From: Tyto alba
Taxonomy: Eukaryota; Chordata; Aves; Strigiformes; Tytonidae
Direction: 5' to 3'
DNA: 64,000 nt
NCBI RefSeq assembly: GCF_018691265.1
Contig: NW_024881313.1
Span: 18,593,518 to 18,657,517 of the forward strand
Part shown: positions 27,090 through 40,344 of the stretch, one piece after another
How the letters are laid out: every line of letters begins with the position of its first letter
How positions within the stretch are numbered: the stretch's first letter is position 1
Notes under the pieces: model-generated
What the model saw: the letters and a program-made list of their open reading frames with translations, nothing else
Databases searched by the model: none
Told to the model about the DNA's origin: nothing
Program-made: the position numbers and the translations under genes

Positions 27090-27215
27090 CAATATTTTTG
27101 CAGAGTTTTTCCTGTGAGGTTCTGCTACTGTGACATCCCTTCTCCTGATGTAATGAGAAATTGTGGAATTATACAAAAAAGCAGCAAGTTCAGGAGTGTC
27201 TTGTGGAATAGCAAA
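27090..27215 (-). CDS. ITGA8: ITGA8 exon: calf-2 with heavy/light-chain cleavage site
   Basis: This 126-nt, phase-0 exon encodes 42 residues: FAIPQDTPELAAFLYNSTIS, then HYIRRRDVTVAE, then HRKNSAKIL. The tribasic RRR-D is where furin-type convertases cut the precursor into a heavy chain and a membrane-bound light chain; human alpha-8 has RKR-D at this place. NST is a glycosylation sequon. This loop is the least conserved part of calf-2 between alpha subunits, yet DTPEL and NSTI match alpha-8. The acceptor is CTTTGCAG with a good pyrimidine tract; the donor is GTGAGC. Confidence 0.96.
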
Positions 27216-29714
27216 CTGCAAAGAGAAAAAATGTGAATGGTAATGACATACTCATACAATGACTGTAACAGATTTGTTCTCTTCTAAGAGATCCTGAATT
27301 TTGGATTAACAGTTTTTTCAATTTAACAGCACGGCCATGAGAATATACTGTCTTCAGCAAGGAACATGATGCGTAATAGCACAGCAAGATATTGCCCAGT
27401 TATAGGAATTACAGTAGATAACAGTTTTTTACCACTTTTTACTGGTGTCAATTTTGTTGCTGTACTTAATCTTGTTATACTATTGGGGCCAGATTCTGAT
27501 CTCTATAGCAGGATAATTTCAAAGTTGCTGCACGGAAATCTGGTCATTTGTCCATACCAGAATCTGCAAATTGAAATATAATGATTTCACCAGCTTTAGA
27601 GAGTAAAAGAAAAACAAAAGGCAATCTGAATTCTGGGAACACAACTTTTGATCATTATTTGTTGCAGATTTCTTTTGGTAACAACTCAGCTCTGTATAAT
27701 GCAATAGTTTGTTTATTTTTAATCTCATATGAAAATGCATTCTCTTCAACTTTATCCAGATTTTTATTCTCTGACTAAAACCTGTTTTTATTGCTGGCAG
27801 TTTGTCTTTAATTTCTACAAAGATCATTGATGGCTTTTTTCAAGAATACCTGGGATCCCAATTGCTACAGAAGGAAAGAATTCTAATTAATGACAGTATA
27901 ATCATGTAAAATCAAAATAAAATATATGTGGAAGTTTGCGATAAGGTCTCAACAGGAACTCACCTAAACATACACAAGATTATTCTTTAAGGGCACCAGA
28001 TTATAAAGAGCTACATCAAACCCATCTTATCAGTCCATTTAACCTCTGAACACAAAATATCTTGAATTCCTAAAGAAAATGTTTATAATTGTAAGAAATG
28101 TTGTAGCACTAAAGGGAAGAGAATAGCAATAAACATACAAAACCTTCCACACTGATGCTGTGTAGTACTAGATTTGGAAAAGTTGTACTATTCATCTGCT
28201 TAAATTATGAGGCTAAAGAAGGAACTGTTACAACTTTGAGATCTTCAGTCAAAAGCATCCTACAAAGTGAAACACACTATAATTTATTAACTGATGAAAA
28301 CCCCTCAAGCAAAAATAAGATTTTTTTTTTTAATGTTGCCTAATTAGGTTAACATTGGCTTTTTTGCAATAAGGGAACAGTTAAATAGCTAGTAAATCTC
28401 TCCTTCTCAATGTGATAACATGTGGGAATTCTCTTTCCAGGATTCTTTTACCAGCACTTGCAGGCTTCTTTAATGATGACAAATTAAAAAAACCACAATA
28501 TGACATGCCTTTGAAAAAGTCCTCAATATACGATCATAACTGATATATATTAGATCCACTTGAATATTAGGTGATTTTTATATTTACTTATTTTTTTTAT
28601 AGGTCTAGAGTGTTCGCATCTTCAGTAGTGAATTATTACAGCAAAGGTTTGAAAACATCTCTCTCTGATTAAGAGAAAACATACATGTCTCCTGCAACAA
28701 TTTAATGGCAGAATTTCTCCAGTGGCCTAGATGTTCAGGATAAAGATGGTATTTTATTATTCTTGAGCCAGTAGCATGGAATTGTACAACTCTGTCTCTA
28801 CAGCTATTTTATAAGCCACATATTTGGCACACCATACCATATTTTAAATGGATTCTTGCTCCCTCTCTTAAACTACAATGGACTGTTTTGGTTTCCCCAC
28901 CAGGGAAAGATGTACTGCTTTCTTCTCTTGAGCCCTGTCACCTTCAGCAGATTTCCAGATCTCCATTTCTTCATTTCTTATTTCAAAACCCAGTTTAGTT
29001 TTCCTATTTTTCTAGCCAGGCAACACCCTTTGCTGCAATGAGTAACTCTATCGAAAATGTTCTGGAAGAGGACTTTGTGTAAAAGTTGTTATAAAAGAGG
29101 TGTCAGTGACCATTCAAGAGCAAAGCATTAAATGGTATTACTTTGTCTGCAGACCAGGACTTAGGCACAGTAATAGCAGCCTGGCAGCATAAGGAGACAC
29201 TGCTTCTTGAAGAGTTTAGCTCCTGCCAGCCATGTTAGTAGATGTACCTTAACCATGTGGTATATTTTAGCTGCTATTTCACTGCTTCTCTGACAGATGC
29301 CTCACTCACGGTACTACAGTGCTCAGCTACTGAGCATGCACCACGTGTGTCACCCTGTATTGTCTATCATAGTTGGAAACCACTGCCTATACTTCTGGTA
29401 TTTACAGACACAGGCTCCATAAAACTACTTTCTGCCATCAGTCTGGGAGAAAAGCCATCCAACTTGTCAGGAATACTGGCTCAGGCCAAAAGTCCATTAG
29501 CTGAGCCCTCTTCACATCAACACTGCCTTTAAGCAGATGTGGAAGGAAGAGTAAGAACAGGGCATTCATACAAAATGCTCTCTCCTAGTAACTTTCAGCT
29601 TCCAAATGTTTTCAGCCCAGGGACTTCCTGATATGCATGAAGTTTTGCTTCATTTATTAATCTTCACTGGACTTCTATTTTGTTACCTCTTAAAACCACG
29701 TAAACTTTTAACCC

Positions 29715-30045
29715 TCACTACTTTCTTTGGTAACAAGTTCCAGATATCTAATACCTATCACCATGAACCACCTCTTCCTTTTGAATCTGGCTCTACAGGC
29801 TTCATTTGATGCTCCAATTCCTGTGCAGTGAACATACTGCATTCCTGTGCAGGAAGAGCCAGAGAGCAGTCAGTCCTCACCCATGCTCTTCCCACCACTT
29901 CCGATCTTGCGGTTCATATCTGTGCATAGTCACCTCTTTCTAGATTGAAGCATCTTGGTGTACTGAGTTCTTCTGCAAGGGAATCTATTCCATATCTTTG
30001 ATCAGTCCTTTTACTCTTCTTCGTACCTTTTTCAAGATTCATAAT
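29715..30045 (-). mobile_element. Ancient L3/CR1-like LINE 3' relic
   Basis: The plus strand shows, in order, blocks like the reversed L3/CR1 3' end: GGTAACAAGTTCCAGATATC, CACCTCTTCCTTTTGAATCT, GTCACCTCTTTCTAGATTGA, then CTTCTTCGTACCTTTTTCAA. The order and spacing fit the family, but divergence is high and an unrelated stretch of about 100 bases sits in the middle. The boundaries are approximate. Confidence 0.6.
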
Positions 30046-30678
30046 TTTATTATTCTTTCATGTCTCTCACTGCCTTCAGATAAAGATAAGCTACAGAAAA
30101 GGAGAAGTCCCTAAATAAGAGTCTTCCCATGTGTACATAGGTTTGATTTATCTCTGTGGAAGAAACAACAAAGCACAAAGGAAACCTGTCTGCAAGACAA
30201 GAAATTCAGCAGTGGGGAAGAACATACTGCTTTGACTGAAACTGAACAATCTAAGACATTTCAAAGGGGAAATGCCCAAGCACCCTAAGAGAGCTAGGTT
30301 CTGAAATCCAAGAGGAGACAGGCATATAATGTCCTTATCCTTATTTGGAAATTTGAGCCAGGCATCCTGTTGTTTATACAAAACCTGAAGGAAGCCGTCT
30401 CTGTATCCTCTTCGCATCTGAAGCAATAGATAAGCATTACATATTTGAAACTTGATTTGTATATTCATGCTGCTCGGTGCTTTGAAAAACTGAAGTTAGG
30501 AAAGGATGTTTAAATTCTTGTAATAATGATTGTGTACCTAAAGCCATATTCTGCTAAGACAGATGGACCATTATTTCATTATTACAGGAAGATTTCTCAC
30601 AAGCCTCACAAGAATTTAGTCTTGTTTATGTAACAGATGCAATCATTATCAAGTAGGAGAAGAAAGAGCAAACTGAAA

Positions 30679-30717
30679 AAACTAAAAAAAAACCAAAAAA
30701 AACAAACAACAAACATT
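30679..30717. repeat. A-rich low-complexity tract
   Basis: This is a plus-strand mix of A runs with single C (AAAACCAAAAAAAACAAACA type). It looks like simple sequence; no retroposed gene is recognisable before it. Confidence 0.7.
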
Positions 30718-32179
30718 GCCTGAAAACCTCGTTAAGAACTGTGGCACTATTCTACTCAGTAGCTCTGCCCTCCTGACAGTAATGCTCCCATCTCAGCTTC
30801 TTAATTGAAACTTAGAACACAGCGGGTAGGGCACAGGGATGCTGAACTTCTTTTCACTACTTGCAACCTGATCTGACCAGTGGCTTTGAGACGGTAGGCT
30901 TGCAAATAAAAATGCAGCAGCTCAGCTTCTTGTTCATCACCACTTCTGAAAAATAGGTGGAAATAGGGTGGAAAAGATTAATAGAAAAAATTGCCTGTTT
31001 CCAGACTTGCTGTATTTTGGCTATAAAATGGAACCATCTTCTATCTTCAGTTCCCTATCACTTATTTCCTTTTCCTTCCTCCAGAGAAACTAAATAAAAG
31101 GGCGGAATCCTAATTTCTCTCTGGCTTCCTGGGTGAAACACAAAAAACTAGACATAAAGTATTTGGTATACATCAGTTTTTCTATATTCTTCTAAGTATA
31201 TATTGTAGTTATGACTTTCTAAGATGAAGTCTTGTCTTTAGCTCCTGTGGTTGTGAGCAATCTCCTTCACTAGAAAGGTATCTCCACTTTCATCCACTGT
31301 ATTGAACTCAGACCCCTGCTGGTATGCAAAAGATGTACAGCACTTTTAGCATTTGGAATGCAGCTCTCCCCACAAGATGTTTAACAGGCTACTGGTTAAA
31401 CTCCAGAAATGTTGTTTACTCCAGAAGTGTCTGGAATCAGTTATGCTTAATAAATTGGATACCTTGCTTTTGATGGGATAATATGTAGAGCTACATCTTC
31501 TGACTTTGAGCCAAACCAAGCTCTTCTGGGGGGATCTGCCATCACAAACATACATCTTAAACCAGGCTTTTATACACTGGCATATCAACACTTTATTGAG
31601 GAGGTTGCTACTAGGCTTCCTCTTGTTAGTGTTTCCTCCAAACTCAGATCTCCAGCTCTGTTATAAAAGAACTATGTCCATGGAAGGGGAAGCAATTTGA
31701 TCGGCAAACAATACCTAGAAGTAATGTGAAAAAATTGTCAGGGGAATTTTTTCGTTTTTGCTGGTATGATTAAAATAATTACAGAATCATTTCCAAGTAG
31801 AAAAACCAAAAACCTCTCACGTTGCTGACAAAGTTGTAACTTTTATGAGTTAACACTGATTTAGCCATAAAATAATTGTAGACTATTTGAATCCTTTATC
31901 AAGTGGCAATACATGAAAACTTCAAATTCTGGAGTATATTCCATGCAGCATTCCAGCTGATAGCTTCAGTTCATAGGATGTACAAAGTATGTTCTTTGAA
32001 AAATTAAAATCATTAACACTTTAAAACAAGTAAAAAATATATGGGCTTCTAAAATGACTCCCGTTTTACAGATTACAGTCTCACACTATGCTGAACTTAA
32101 CCATAATACATACTATGTAGTATCAAAAATATGTATCTTATCATGTATTTGGTGTAAGGAAATAGCCCCTAGCAACAGA

Positions 32180-32872
32180 ACATGCTGAGGATTGACTGGC
32201 TAAGAAGCAGTTCTGTAGAAAAAGACCTGGTTTAAGCTGCGTGTGAGCCAGCAGTGTGCCCTTTCAGCAGCAAGGGCCAACAGCATCCTGGGCTGTATGA
32301 ACAGGAGCAAAGGCAGTACACTGAGGAACTGCTTACTTCCCTCTGCTCAGCACTCATTAGACCACAGGAAGATACAACATCCATTTTTGGAGCCTCAGCA
32401 GGAGACAGAGATCAGTATACCTGGAATGAGTTCAGTGGAGGGCTCCTAGGGATGCTCAGAGCTGGAGCACTTGTCCTGCAGGGAGAGGCTGAGGGACCAG
32501 TGCTTGTTCAGCCCAGAGATGAGAAAGCTTTGGGGGGACCAAAGCAGTTAGAGGGAGAAGGTTATCACAAAAATGGAGACAGACTTTTCACAGAGGTGCC
32601 TGGTGGGATGATGACAAGCAATAGGCATAAACTGAAACAAGAAAGATTCAGACTGGATGTAGGGAAAACCTTTTCCCTGTAAGAACAATCAAGAAGCAGC
32701 AGAATTTTCCCAGAGAGGTTCTGCAGTCTGTGTTCTTGGATGTTTTAAAGACCAGATGAAGTAAAGTTCTGAAAAACCTATTCTGATCTCACAGCTGATC
32801 CTGCTTGAGCAGGATGTGGGATCAGAGTACTCCCGAGGTCTCTTCCAACCTGAATTAGCCTATGATCCTAAA
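32180..32872 (+). mobile_element. CR1 LINE 3' end, plus strand
   Basis: This 5'-truncated copy covers the C-terminal part of the CR1 ORF and the 3' UTR. Translated pieces in shifting frames include MSQQCALSAARANSILGCM (from 32243), LCSALIRPQ, and RHKLKQERFRLDVGKTF (to about 32680), a typical CR1 C-terminus. The 3' part has the CTGATCCTGCTTGAGCAGGA block and ends GAGGTCTCTTCCAACCTGAA then TATGATCCTA, the usual CR1 tail. It is in opposite orientation to ITGA8. Confidence 0.92.
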
Positions 32873-33617
32873 AAGATAAATCACCATACAAATTAGCTGT
32901 AAATTAGTTGTATTGGAATAGAAAACTAAAATTGTGTTACATCCTTTAAAAATACTTAATGCTACAATACCTGGTGGCTGTTCGCTGTCTATTAAATATA
33001 CAGCTCTGAGAAGTTTGTATTTTTCAATTTAATGATACTGCATTACTGTGCTATAAAGGATTTTCCCAGTGCTAACAGGTTCAGATGTAAGACCTTTTGA
33101 TAAACAAACTAGTGCTAGGTTGTATCAGACTCAACTGAGGAGCTATGTGCACCCCTTGACATAACAAAGGTTTATGTCACCTTTGGGAGTTCATCTGCTA
33201 AGCACTGCTATACAGATAACTTTCTGAATTAATGTATTCGTTAGGACACAAGAATTTTCAGGCTCCCACGAGAACTGAAAAATTCTGTGTCATCTGTTCA
33301 AAGACATGTTAAAAATGACCCTCAAGGAAAACCCTGCAAACGTCCATTAAAAAAAATATCTTGTATCTAATGGTGTGATCCTGAATCAAAATACAAGTTT
33401 CTTCTGATAAGAAGAGTACAGACATCAAATGCATACCATGCAACACAACTGTCACACTAGAAACATTATAGACTATCTATATCTTGCTTCTTACCCAGGA
33501 AAATGATCTCAGAATCATTGTGAAACATTCCCCCAAATCTTCATTCAATTGTGAAGTGTAGGCATAAAAAATGAAGCAGAATGCAGACAGGGATGGAAAT
33601 AAAAGGGGCTGACTTAC

Positions 33618-33776
33618 CTTTATTTGCAATGTATTAATAGGAGAGCTCGTCTGACAGTGCAGTGGTCCGTGTGTCTGAATATGAAGAATATAAAGAAGAA
33701 ATTCTTCTCGACTGGACACAGGCCAACCGACATGGAGAAGAGTATTGTTGATGGCACTTGGTCCTATATTGTGCAG
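33618..33776 (-). CDS. ITGA8: ITGA8 exon: calf-2 core
   Basis: This 159-nt, phase-0 exon, the longest in the window, encodes 53 residues: LHNIGPSAINNTLLHVGWPV, then SSREEFLLYILHIQTHGPLH, then CQTSSPINTLQIK. It forms central beta strands of calf-2. The LHNIGPS start follows EHIYE of the previous exon as in human alpha-8. The cysteine in GPLHC is the last before the cleavage loop and is a candidate for the heavy-light disulfide, by inference from the family. NNT is a glycosylation sequon. The acceptor is TTTGACAG and the donor GTAAGT. Confidence 0.97.
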
Positions 33777-35615
33777 CTGTCAAACAAATATCATCAGTAC
33801 TTTCCAAGTCAGTAAACAACAAAACCCACATCAACCACCACTTGGACATTTTAAAATTCTTAATGTCCACAGCCTTAAAGTACTTTGGGAAAGATGTATA
33901 AATTATTAATATAATTTTATTGATGGAGAGTATGTGGCATGTAGGCAAAAAGGACCTCACCATGTTAGTCACAAAGCCAGTGGCAAACCTGGGAGGACCA
34001 CCTTTTTTTGTCTGAGTCTGTATGCAAGAAATCCATCACTTTTGTCATTTTTTCCTATGTATGAAAGAGCTAAGATTACCTACAACAGTATAAAAAATCC
34101 AAACGAAAACACACTAGCAAAATACACTATACAAATATATACAGTGAACCTTAACAGAACATACTTCAAAATAGTAGCTGAAACTTCAGGACACAAAAGA
34201 ACCACATTTCAGTGTGCAGGAACAGAAGGTATAGCAGAGTTTAAACTAGTTTTTGTGGTTAAGAACTCTATTTTCGATACTTCTCAATTTAAATTTCCTC
34301 AAAAGAAAAAAAGGAGCTCGTTTTCTTAAAGTAACACACCAGGACATTATTCTTTTTTGGGAAAATGAGTAAAGATAGAAATAACAGAAATTTTAAAATC
34401 TGGGCTATTGAAATAGTTTCCTTACAACAGTTTACAATTCAAAAATATCTGATGACCACTGGAAGTTTGGGTATCTGTTAACACTGGGCATGAGAGCTAA
34501 AGAAGTAGAACACCATGGGGATTTAGTCAAAGTTTCTAGAGATGTGAGAACCTCCTTTTTTTTAATGTGTAGAATTTTTGTCACTGATGAGCTTTATTTA
34601 GAACCAAATAAAACTCACTTTCAATCTTACATCTTCTTCTTGGGCAGGTGTTTGGCCTTTTTTATGCTTTGCCTTTATCAATAAACCATGAATGTGGTTT
34701 CTTTAATCGCTGTAACTAATCACTGTAACTATTTTAATACATTTGAAGTCACATATATAGTTCCACAAACAGCCCAAATGCTTGAGATAGAAGATTTGTT
34801 AGAGATTTTTCAGTTCAGAGAAATGTGTTGAGGAATTCACAAATAAAATTTTGTATTTTACAGTCTGATTCATTACAGTTTAGTATTAGTCATGCAAATT
34901 CTAATCTTACACTGCTGATTAAGCTCAGTTGCTTATATTTTCTTGAGTGCTAGTTTGTGAATTATAACCATATGTGAAGCGTTCTGTTTTATTCCCTAGA
35001 ATAAAGGTCATTCATCAGATTCCAAAGATGGCCTGTATTCCATGTAGTTCACCCAATGCACATTTTTCTAACCTGAACATTTCTCTTTTAATTGAATCAT
35101 CCATAGAGAAAACCCAATAACAATACAAGGTAGAAATATGTATACTTCAAACATTAAGAGTTATTTTCAACAGAATATTTTCTGAGTAATGAGGTAACAA
35201 GTTACATGTATGTCTACAGGTTTTTTTTTCAGTTAGCTAAATGTTAAAGGAAATATACTTTTTCCTGTGCACAACACTCACAGATTTTAATGCGAAACCA
35301 GTCAAATCACTGAAAATATTTGGCACTGGCTGTAATGAGCTTTTAAGCACCGATTTTAATTCTTGTCAAACACCCAAAATGTTTATAGGTCCCTTAAATG
35401 TCAAAGAGAGATTCCTAGAATAAACTAGTATCTCCTCCACTAACATGCATTGATAGTGGAGTTGTGAATTCCCACATTAAACTCTGGTCATGGGCTCAAG
35501 TCAGAATATTTACTTTTGTGCCTTTATCTAGGTGCAGATAGAGACAATAAACCAAGTTCATCAGGATCTCAATGGGAGAAGCATGAGGCGCTGTGGCAAC
35601 ATATACAATTTTTAC
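33777..35615 (-). other. ITGA8: ITGA8 intron (1.8 kb)
   Basis: The donor GTAAAA is weak at +5 and the acceptor is TTTGACAG. It is AT-rich unique sequence; a 131-codon plus-strand frame at 33934-34329 resembles nothing I know. No mobile element is recognised. Confidence 0.85.
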
Positions 35616-35721
35616 CTCATAGATGTGTTCTACTAAAGGACCAAGTTCTTCTTCTTTTGTAGGTTCATCTTTGGGTTCCCAGTTGTGAAGTGGCAAAATA
35701 ATTGTTGGGGGGTGAGACACT
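35616..35721 (-). CDS. ITGA8: ITGA8 exon: first part of calf-2
   Basis: This 106-nt exon begins with one base completing a Gly codon, then encodes 35 residues: VSHPPTIILPLHNWEPKDEP followed by TKEEELGPLVEHIYE. VSHPP and HNWEP mark the start of calf-2 in alpha-8, so the calf-1/calf-2 boundary sits almost exactly at this exon's 5' edge. The acid-rich KEEELGPLVEHIYE is shared with alpha-V and alpha-5 relatives. The acceptor is ATGTTACAG; the donor GTAAAA lacks the usual G at +5. The split Gly codon (GG then A) confirms the phase. Confidence 0.97.
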
Positions 35722-38700
35722 CTGTAACATATAAGACAGGTTAAAACAGTAACTGTTACCAGTGATCGGCTACATTACCTTTAGAAAAAAATTAAGACCA
35801 CTATAGAAACCTGAGCCCTTGAGGGCATTTATTTGGGCACATTCATTAGAATTAGATGAGGTGAACGATACAATGCTTCCATAAAGTACTACCCTGTCCT
35901 TAAAGACTACTGAGGGTGTGCATTTAGTTTCATTCTTCCTCTGATGGATGGTCCTTTCCAGACAAGGGAGTGACTCTCTCTTGGTGAGCGGAATGCAATC
36001 TGTCAGGCATTTACATCATTCTCACTGATGAGGTATCTGAATACATTATCCACAAAACTAGAGTAATGATATGTAAATAAACGTATTTTCTCATTTCTAT
36101 TTAAAGCCTGTAGATATTTAATGTTATGCATCTTCCTTCTGTGCAATACATTTTTAAACATTTACGTAACTGCTGTGACTGTAAATTCCTTATAAACTCT
36201 GTTATTATTCCTTTAAAAAAACTTGCAGAGTAGTCTATCTCATTTTACAGGTGGGAAACTGAGTTATTGTGATTTCCATAAAGTCACAAAGGAAACTGGT
36301 GTATCAAGAAATTGAATTCAGGACTAGAGCCTGAAATAGTGCTCTGGGCTTCCCATTTGCTTTGCAAAGGAAGCGGCAGCTAAGGCATTCCCTGAACCAC
36401 TGTTGCACTTGCAACATGTAAATCAACACAAATGAAGAAAATGGTGACTTAATATTTGACATCTTTCTTTCTGTCTGCTATTTTATTCTTCCTCCCTTTC
36501 TCTGTCTGACCTCAGGAAAGGACCAAGTAGTCTTCTGTTAATGTTTCTATTTGAATCATAAGCATTTTATTTCCCACAAAAACTGGAAGTTCCTTGGAGG
36601 GGTCCCATTCAGATGCCAACTTTAACGTTATTCAGTTGTTGAGGAGTTGGGAAATACGATACCAAGAATTTCTTTTAGCATGATAGATGAGTTCTGCCAA
36701 AGCTGGAAGTGTGCCAACAGAAAACTTAAAAAAAACTGCAAATGAGTTTTTTTCCAGAATGTAACTTTTGACTAAAATGATGGACTTCCATCCACTGATG
36801 TTAATTCACTTTCACTTCAGTCTAAACAGAGAAAGCACCACTGCAGATTGCCCTTCAAAGAAGGGAACAGAATACTGGATGGTTTTGTTGCAAATGCTGA
36901 CATTTAAAAATACTGCAGGAAGAAACAAACTGTTCTTGCTTCCAGCTCTTATGTCATACACAATTAATGAAATGTCTGAGAGAAACTCTTCAACAAAATA
37001 CAGTTTCTCAAAGCAGCAAGGGATCCTAGAGAAGAGCAACTTAACAACCATTCAGCTAAAGTACAACTCTTCATGAAATTTAGGGTATCCTGGAGTATTC
37101 TGCTAAGTCTGAATAGTTTCCCAGACTTCAAAAGGCTAGCAGTTTGTACTAACAAGCTTACCAGAGGACAAATTTACAAGCCAAACCAAATAATAAAGGA
37201 AATGAAACATATTCATTAAAAAGTCATTTCAGATGAGGTACTTAGACTAACTTGTTATATTTCACAAATGGCCTTGTTTCCAATAACAATTATTAATTGC
37301 TGTTGGAGAATAGTAACTTTCCTGTGTTGTTACAAAAGCCAAGACACAGAGATCCTTAAGCTATCACAAAAAATTGCAAACCAGAAATTGTACACAGACA
37401 AAAAGAAGCAGGCATGAGGTTTCAAAAACCAGTGTTTCCTATTACACTCCCTGTGCAGTGTTTTTCTTATCCACATAATTACAAAGTGCAAAGTGTAAAT
37501 GTAGACATTATTATAAAGTATATAAGAACATTTATTTTTACAAATTTTACAGTTATTTTGAGGACTTCTGTTATTTCCATGTAAGTACCAAAATCAGGTC
37601 AAATTAAAAGGAAATCCTCTCTTTTGGCTATTTTATTTTGCATTTAACAGAATATTTTTAACATTTAAATGATTTATTAGACAAGGACTTTTCCTAGACT
37701 TTTAGGTGACAATGATCAGTCAAACAAGAGCACTGAAAAATAAGATAAAGGAAGTATGTTCTACAGAAAATGCTTATGTGGGATATACAAGAAGAATTAT
37801 GCCAGCTGCAAATCCTCCCAGTCCAAATTACTTCCTTCCTGAATCCTTCATTCCTCTAGTGCTCTTTCAACAGTGGGAAATAACAACTACAACTATAACA
37901 CTCTTACATTTTTATAGAAAAAGGTGGTAAGCAGAATAATCAAATTTCAGTTATTAGAGCAACTGCTCATTGAATTAACTATCTAAGGAGTTATCTTAGA
38001 TTTCTTTTGAACAGAATGTTGAAGAAGATTTCTTACTTTCTCATAGAGACAGTATTTGCATGGGTCCACTGTGCAAGTATATATGCATGTATACATACGC
38101 ACAATTTGATAACTACTTTTCCTCAGTAAAATGTACAATGATTTCAGTCCCACTTCATGCAACTCTGTGCAGAACATTAGGGAAACCAATGCAAGGTATT
38201 TTCCAGTCCAAATGTGGACACAGTCTTGCTTTTATTTTTATCTAGGAAATTGTGAGCAAACAGTTCCCTTGGAGCTGTATGCTTTAGCATCTCTGAGTAA
38301 TTAGCAAAATCTGTCAACAAAGCACTTGGGAACTTTCCTTTGTACATGCATGTTATAGCTATTAAGAAAACTAAAAGACTTGAGAGGAACTGGAAGTCAT
38401 TCATTTAAGTAATTCCTCTGTATTTAATGACCTGTATAAGCACTGCAGGCAGCAATTCAAGCCACTTCTTCCACTTGCAGGCATGCTCTTTTAAGAACTG
38501 AGGATATTTTGCTCACTTTTTGGTGTCTATCTCTTTATCCGTAACAGAACTTTTCATTAAAAAGAACACATTTTGGCACTGTAAGAACATAATGGAGGCA
38601 AAAAGTTTCCAAGAAGTTTGCAAAGAATAAAAAAAGTTTGTAAGATTTTTCTATGAAAGTAATGATCAACCTCACTGAAAAAAATGGAAGCCACAGCACT

Positions 38701-40344
38701 GGAAGCAGCCCTTACCGAGATGTCTTGTATATGTATCCATAAGTATTTTATTGATGCACTGAACCTCCAGCCAGTCCTTAAACTGGGTGTCCACCCATGG
38801 CAACATCTAGCAGTTGCTGGCTTCCAACATTTCCTCACACATCTGCATCCCACTGGCTAAACCCTTTGATTCTTATTTTCTCAGCTACTACTTCTCTTTC
38901 TGTGCTACTTTCTCCCTCATTTTGTATTTTTCACCTCTCTTCCTATCCAGCTCATTTCCCTAGATCACCACTAATTACAGAAAATGGAATAATACTTTAA
39001 TTTCTGTTCTTGTTTAACATATCATCTTTCAACTGCTTCTTTTCAGATATATAAGCATTAACATATATCCACACAGCCTTTGAGTGACAGTCTTCCACCT
39101 AACTCTAGCCTCAGGGTTAGTCTTCTTAACCTGGAAAACACTTAGAAAATGTGATGAAAAATTCCTAAAAAATCTCCTCAATTTATATTGAATATTAGAG
39201 CAGAAAACATTTCTGTGATCTGAAAAATGATTGGACTCTCTGCTGGCATCAGGTAGTCAAAATCTTGTCTTAGAAGTGATAACAATAAATGGATTTTTAT
39301 AAATCCATAAAAGCATACATAAATGCATTTTTATTTGTTTACACCTAAGGCAGCCCCTTGAGGTGCATCATATGAGAGACATCTACCCCCCTTGCATCAG
39401 CCAGGCCTCATGGCCTGACTGTGGGAGTGAAGCTGGGCCACGTATCTCCTGTTCTCCCCTTGCAGAGCTGAAAATGGTTAAGATCCAGAGCTGTAGTTTG
39501 AGAAGAGGAGATGTAGGAAATCTGAGATCACAGACAAAAAGCATTTCTGGCAATTATTTGCTTTAAAAGAACATCCTGCTGACTTCCTCCAGGACGCCAC
39601 GCTAGGAGTCTAGTTTCAAGATTTTACAGGGTAGTCTAAGATTCTTATCACCTAATTGCACTTTATACTTTCTGAAATGAACCTGTATGTGAAAATAGAG
39701 TTAGAAATAATCATCTTCGATCATATCCTGTGCTTGTTTAGTTTTGGTATCCCTTGTGTCAGTGGACAGGCACCTGCTTCAGACGGAAATGTAAGAATCC
39801 TACAGTAGTAGCTGGTTGACCTCTTGCCATAGCTCATTCCCTTCTCCAACGGCCTCACTCTGTTCTCTGTTAGTATATACCTTGTCATAATGTGTTTCAT
39901 CATTCCAGTCATAAAAGCAGCAGATTCTGCTCTGGTATTCAGAATTAAATGCCTAAGTGGTTGCATAAGCAAACTTACATATATGAACAGGCATTTTGTA
40001 CTAGTATCATCCATACACAATTTAAATGCCCAAATGAAATGTTGGTTCTGACTGGTGCTACTACAGTGTGAGATTCTACAGTGTGCTGTATTTGCACAGA
40101 CACTCAGTAAGTTTACTGGAGTCCATGTGGGCAGTCCTGCCCCACATGACCTGGTAAATCCTTAGTAGCTCCATCCTGCAGAACTTACAGGCATGAGACT
40201 CCATGGGAATTCCCAGGTTTCTTGGTGGATAAGGCATTTGGAATTATAAAACATCAAAAAATTCACTACATGGGATTATTATATATAGAAAGATTCAGTA
40301 CAAAAAATAGTTATCATTATGAATTGAAATGGTCTAATACTTAC
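35722..40344 (-). other. ITGA8: ITGA8 intron (4.6 kb)
   Basis: It holds the MIR/L2-like relic at about 36190-36350. Elsewhere there is AT-rich unique sequence with a mixed pyrimidine stretch near 38870-38955. No other element is recognised. Confidence 0.85.
36190..36350 (-). mobile_element. MIR/L2-like ancient repeat relic
   Basis: The plus strand reads CATTTTACAGGTGGGAAACT, then AAGTCACAAAG, then GAATTCAGGACTAGAGCCTG and GTGCTCTGGGCTTCCC. These correspond in order to the reversed MIR core ('..ttacagatgaggaaactgag.. aaggtcaca.. gattcgaaccc.. tgctct..'). Similarity is clear but old. The assignment rests on remembered consensus. Confidence 0.65.

Larger units (their letters stand above)
27216..33617 (-). 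other. ITGA8: ITGA8 intron (6.4 kb)
   Basis: It contains the L3/CR1-like relic at about 29715-30045, an A-rich tract at about 30679-30717, and the plus-strand CR1 3' end at about 32180-32872. The donor is GTAAGT. The rest is unremarkable AT-rich sequence. Confidence 0.85.

Noticed and set aside
30679..30717. Poly(A) tail of a processed pseudogene
   Set aside because: The tract is A-rich but interrupted by C, and the upstream sequence encodes nothing recognisable.
33934..34329. Plus-strand open frame of 131 codons next to the 33618-33776 exon
   Set aside because: Composition is low-complexity and AT-driven, with no family resemblance; it is opposite to the gene and not supported.
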